Shown here one piece after another: positions 43,388 through 45,757 of a DNA stretch of 45,757 bases; position 1 is the first letter of the stretch; the number at the start of each line of letters is the position of its first letter. The stretch lies in assembly GCA_947625895.1 (NCBI GenBank), contig CANQPZ010000009.1:1-45757 (forward strand). Direction: 5' to 3'. Below the pieces are notes generated by a model. The model did not search any database, was not told the origin of the DNA, and worked only from the letters and a program-made list of their open reading frames with translations. The stretch is from an uncultured Clostridia bacterium. GTDB taxonomy: Bacteria > Bacillota > Clostridia > TANB77 > CAG-508. The position numbers and the translations under genes are program-made.

Positions 43388-43804
43388 GTGTCAAAATTAG
43401 AGGAACAATATCAAAAGATGATTGAGACTTTAGAAAGTACAATTAAGGATGAAAAAGAGCTAAATAAGGCAAAAGAACAACTTGAAGATATTGTGTCTAC
43501 AGTAGTTGATGATTGTAGCCTAATATTAGATAAATATGATAAAAAGATGCAAGAAATCGATGCTAAAAGCAAAAATAATGAATTAAGAATTTTAGCATTA
43601 GAAGAGCGTCTTAAGTATTTTGAAAAAATGGTAGAAATGGAAGATTATGATTTCTTTGTTACTTGCCCATATTGCGGTTTTGAAATACAAACTGATTATG
43701 ATGATGAAGTAGAGGAAATATGTTGCCCAGAATGTGGTCAATTATTTGACATTGACTGGGAAGATGATTCTTCTGATGAAGAAAACAATGAAAATAATGA
43801 TTAG
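43388..43804 (+). CDS. Coiled-coil zinc-ribbon protein (CD1247-like)
   Basis: A 138-residue protein found after efp in Clostridia. GTG is the start, with AAAGGAG eleven bases upstream. The N-terminal two-thirds is coiled coil (EEQYQKMIETLESTIKDEKE onward). The C-terminus is a four-cysteine ribbon (CPYCGF...CCPECGQ) with an acidic tail. Function unknown. Its stop overlaps the stop of the convergent M23 gene by three bases. Confidence 0.85.
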   Translation: MSKLEEQYQKMIETLESTIKDEKELNKAKEQLEDIVSTVVDDCSLILDKYDKKMQEIDAKSKNNELRILALEERLKYFEKMVEMEDYDFFVTCPYCGFEIQTDYDDEVEEICCPECGQLFDIDWEDDSSDEENNENND

Positions 43805-44367
43805 AAATAATCTAAAGGATTGACGGCTATGCCGTCTTTTTTTATTGTTAAATGTAAGTGAGAACCTGTAGTTGCACCATTAGTTGGCTTCCCGGAAGAA
43901 TCTTTATATGGATTATTTAAAACTCCATAAACGTTTTTTGGACCAACATTTGCAATAACATTTGATTGTAAAACAAAATCACCTACTTTGAATAAAAAGT
44001 TAGGGGAGATATGGCAATATGATGCAGAGATATTTCCATTTTTTATAGTTAGTGTATATCCTCCGGCACCTTTAAAACCAGTAAATGTAACTGTTCCTGA
44101 AAAACAGGCATGAATTTGAGTTCCTTCAGAAGCGGCTATATCTAAACCAGAGTGATTTGAGGAAGAACCTTTTGTTGGAGATTTTCTTTTTCCAAAATAA
44201 GAAGTTATTCTTTTATTATCAGGAAGAGGCCAATAGAAATTATTAGAATCGATATTTACATTTTCTGTGTTTTCAAAATTATCAGATGAGATGAACAAAA
44301 GTGAACATGAAAAAAACATTAATACTATTATTGATGTTGTAAAGAGCTTAAAAAAAGAACTATACAT
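43801..44367 (-). CDS. Exported M23 (LytM) metallopeptidase
   Basis: A 188-residue peptidoglycan hydrolase. The frame stays open into the tRNA gene upstream, but the real start is the ATG at 44367: AAAGGA lies five bases before it and a signal or anchor segment (LFTTSIIVLMFFSCSLLF) follows. The domain begins at FYWPLPDNKRITSYFGKRKS and carries HSGLD and HLHL, the metal ligands and catalytic His. It lies 39 bases after tRNA-Trp on the same strand, with no separate promoter that I can support. Confidence 0.9.
   Translation of the reverse strand: MYSSFFKLFTTSIIVLMFFSCSLLFISSDNFENTENVNIDSNNFYWPLPDNKRITSYFGKRKSPTKGSSSNHSGLDIAASEGTQIHACFSGTVTFTGFKGAGGYTLTIKNGNISASYCHISPNFLFKVGDFVLQSNVIANVGPKNVYGVLNNPYKDSSGKPTNGATTGSHLHLTIKKDGIAVNPLDYF
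43822..43843 (+). terminator. Terminator of the efp unit, inside the M23 coding region
   Basis: A 6-bp GC-rich stem GACGGC/GCCGTC with the loop TAT, followed by seven T. It reads on the plus strand, antisense to the last codons of the M23 gene. Confidence 0.75.
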
Positions 44368-44406
44368 AGAATTCCTTTCCGGTATAGCCCTTTTTATATA
44401 ATTATT

Positions 44407-44481
44407 TGGCAGGGGCACTAGGATTCGAACCCAGACGAGCGGTTTTGGAGACCGATGTGCTACCATTGACACTATACCCCT
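44407..44481 (-). tRNA. tRNA-Trp (anticodon CCA)
   Basis: The minus strand folds as a tRNA. The acceptor stem AGGGGTA pairs with TGCCCCT, the D arm is GTGT/GCAC, the anticodon loop is CTCCAAA with CCA at the anticodon, the T arm is CTGGG-TTCGAAT-CCTAG, discriminator G, and the 3' CCA is encoded. The anticodon stem has one mismatch at its outer end. A good promoter lies 20 bases upstream at 44501-44529. Confidence 0.95.
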
Positions 44482-44500
44482 AAGTAATCAACTGCTAACT

Positions 44501-44529
44501 ATTATACAGGTTTTCTTTTAATTATGCAA
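44501..44529 (-). promoter_or_regulatory. Promoter of tRNA-Trp
   Basis: The minus strand reads TTGCAT, 17 bases, TATAAT. It is the only clear promoter for the tRNA and possibly for the M23 gene after it. Confidence 0.7.
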
Positions 44530-44621
44530 TATTTTTTTGAAAAATAGAGAGAATTATTTAAGACTAGAGTTTTATAAATTTATTTCATATTAAATAATAT
44601 GAAGAACCAAAAAGTTTTGAC

Positions 44622-44658
44622 AAAAAAATAAACCCCAGACAAAATATCTGGGGTTTTT
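44622..44658. terminator. Terminator after asd
   Basis: A 10-bp stem AAACCCCAGA/TCTGGGGTTT with a seven-base loop. On the minus strand it is followed by a nearly unbroken T run (TTTATTTTTTTG); on the plus strand also by several T. Confidence 0.85.
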
Positions 44659-44659
44659 A

Positions 44660-45655
44660 TCAATTATCATTTTCAATTAGTTTTTGAACTATTTGTATAG
44701 CGTTAGTTGCTGCACCTTTTCTTATATTATCTGCAACAACCCAAAGATTTAATCCAGATTCAACAGATTCATCTCTACGAATTCTACCAACAAAAACTTC
44801 ATTATGTTCTGTAGCATGTGTTGCAAGAGGATATACATTTTCTGATGGATTGTCTTCAACAATTACTCCTGGATAATTACGTAAAGTAGAGAATACATCT
44901 TTGATATCAAAATTTTTATCAAATTCTACGTTTATTGACTCACTATGTGAATTTAAAACAGGTACTCTAACAGTTGTAGCAGTAACTCTTAAATCTGGTC
45001 TTTCCAAGATTTTTCTAGTTTCATTAATCATTTTTATTTCTTCTTTTGTATATCCGTTTTCCATGAATACATCAATATGTGGAAGACAGTTATTATAAAT
45101 AGGGTGAGGAAACTTTTGTGGGTCTAGTCCTTTTTGTGTATTGTTGAAATCATCAACGCCACCTTTTCCAGCTCCAGATACTGCTTGATATGTTGAGTAA
45201 ACTACTCTTTTAATGTGATATTTTTCGTCAAGTGCTTTTAATGGAATTACAGCTTGAATTGTTGAACAATTTGGATTTGCGATAATTCCTTTATTTTTGA
45301 AAGCAGCTTTCATATTTACTTCTGGAACTACTAAAGGAACGTCTGGATCCATTCTGAAAGCACTACTATTGTCAACTACAATACATCCTTTAGATGCTGC
45401 AATTGGAGAAAATTTCTTTGAAGTATCTCCACCAGCTGAAAATATTGCGTAGTCAAATCCTTCATCAAAAGAATTTTCAGTAAGTTCTTGAACAATGTAT
45501 TCCTTTCCCATAAAATTGATTTTTGTGCCTGCTGATTTAGATGAACAAAAAAAAGCGTATTCAGATATTGGCAAATTGAATTCTTCCAATACTTGTCTAG
45601 CTTTAATTCCAACTAAACCTGTAGCACCTACTAATGCTAATTTGTATTTTTTCAT
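44660..45655 (-). CDS. asd: Aspartate-semialdehyde dehydrogenase
   Basis: Reduces aspartyl phosphate to the semialdehyde, the branch point to lysine, diaminopimelate, threonine and methionine. The 331 residues begin with the NADP-binding GATGLVG (10-16), hold the catalytic cysteine at 130 in ANPNCSTIQ, and contain VYSTYQAVSGAGKGG and RVPVLNSHSE. It has its own promoter, a palindrome in the leader, and an AGAGAGG site that may be masked by a small hairpin. It stops with TGA, rare in this window. Confidence 0.96.
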   Translation of the reverse strand: MKKYKLALVGATGLVGIKARQVLEEFNLPISEYAFFCSSKSAGTKINFMGKEYIVQELTENSFDEGFDYAIFSAGGDTSKKFSPIAASKGCIVVDNSSAFRMDPDVPLVVPEVNMKAAFKNKGIIANPNCSTIQAVIPLKALDEKYHIKRVVYSTYQAVSGAGKGGVDDFNNTQKGLDPQKFPHPIYNNCLPHIDVFMENGYTKEEIKMINETRKILERPDLRVTATTVRVPVLNSHSESINVEFDKNFDIKDVFSTLRNYPGVIVEDNPSENVYPLATHATEHNEVFVGRIRRDESVESGLNLWVVADNIRKGAATNAIQIVQKLIENDN

Positions 45656-45664
45656 AATAAGTAC

Positions 45665-45679
45665 CTCTCTTTTTGAGAG
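45665..45679 (-). promoter_or_regulatory. Hairpin over the asd ribosome binding site
   Basis: On the minus strand CTCTC-AAAAA-GAGAG forms a 5-bp stem whose right arm is part of the asd Shine-Dalgarno sequence. It could lower translation, but the stem is short. Confidence 0.35.
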
Positions 45680-45686
45680 TATAAAA

Positions 45687-45710
45687 AGAAAAATATAATT
45701 ATATTTTTCT
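45687..45710. promoter_or_regulatory. 24-bp perfect palindrome in the asd leader
   Basis: AGAAAAATATAA and its exact complement abut with no spacer. It lies between the -10 box (45723-45728) and the ribosome binding site, a place suited to an operator. It is AT-only apart from the outer G/C pair. Confidence 0.4.
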
Positions 45711-45722
45711 ATCGTCTTTAAT

Positions 45723-45751
45723 ATTATATGTCAAAAAATGTAAAAAGGCAA
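45723..45751 (-). promoter_or_regulatory. Promoter of asd
   Basis: The minus strand reads TTGCCT, 17 bases, TATAAT, about 70 bases before the start codon. Confidence 0.65.
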
Positions 45752-45757
45752 TATTAT

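Noticed and set aside
44368..44472. N-terminal extension of the M23 protein into the tRNA-Trp gene
   Set aside because: The extra codons are tRNA sequence, and the ATG at 44367 has a proper ribosome binding site and signal segment.

Overview
The window is AT-rich chromosomal DNA from a low-GC Firmicute of the Clostridia type. The signs are strong AAAGGAGG-like ribosome binding sites, PolC, AmaP/Asp23/DUF2273, RemA, omega, a SleB-like cortex hydrolase, and the familiar clostridial runs pyrH-frr-uppS-cdsA-rseP-polC, yicC-remA-rpoZ-gmk-priA-def-fmt, nusB-xseA-xseB and pepP-efp. The genetic code looks standard. TAA and TAG dominate as stops; I found TGA ending only three genes. I cannot name a species.

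Layout. 1-1300 (minus): upp and a small membrane protein, plus a promoter and structured leader pointing off the left edge. 1450-10856 (plus): UMP kinase, ribosome recycling, polyprenyl synthesis, CDP-diacylglycerol synthesis, site-2 protease, a zinc-ribbon/PH membrane protein and an enlarged PolC. 10857-11402: a non-coding array of four ~134-bp hairpin-forming repeats. 11430-14967: DUF1294, recG, and two genes of unlike composition (59 aa minus, 242 aa plus). 15085-19763: a small membrane protein, a TGS/uridine-kinase fusion, an RNHCP protein and a U32/RlhA-like protein. 19979-25406: a secreted dockerin-bearing protein, its membrane-anchored surface neighbour, a 594-bp gap holding a possible non-coding transcript, and two unknown proteins. 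25516-32652: rsmE, a membrane protein, then yicC to fmt. 32716-38895: Asp23, a GC-rich structured element, amaP, DUF2273, nusB, xseAB, DUF212, fhs and a SleB-like hydrolase. 39349-45655: an Rpn/PD-(D/E)XK nuclease, yqeG, an A24 peptidase, pepP, efp, a zinc-ribbon protein, and on the minus strand an M23 peptidase, tRNA-Trp and asd.

Most genes are housekeeping: translation (frr, efp, def, fmt, rsmE, tRNA-Trp), replication and repair (polC, recG, priA, xseAB), transcription (rpoZ, nusB), nucleotide supply (upp, pyrH, gmk, udk-like) and envelope synthesis (uppS, cdsA, rseP). The places where relatives usually carry dxr, ispG and ispA/dxs hold none of these here, which raises the question of where the isoprenoid precursors for UppS come from.

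The most promising unexplained features are non-coding: the repeat array after polC, the structured GC-rich island before amaP, and the promoter- and terminator-bounded gap at 23.3-23.7 kb. All structural claims come from reading the sequence by eye; no folding or database search was run.
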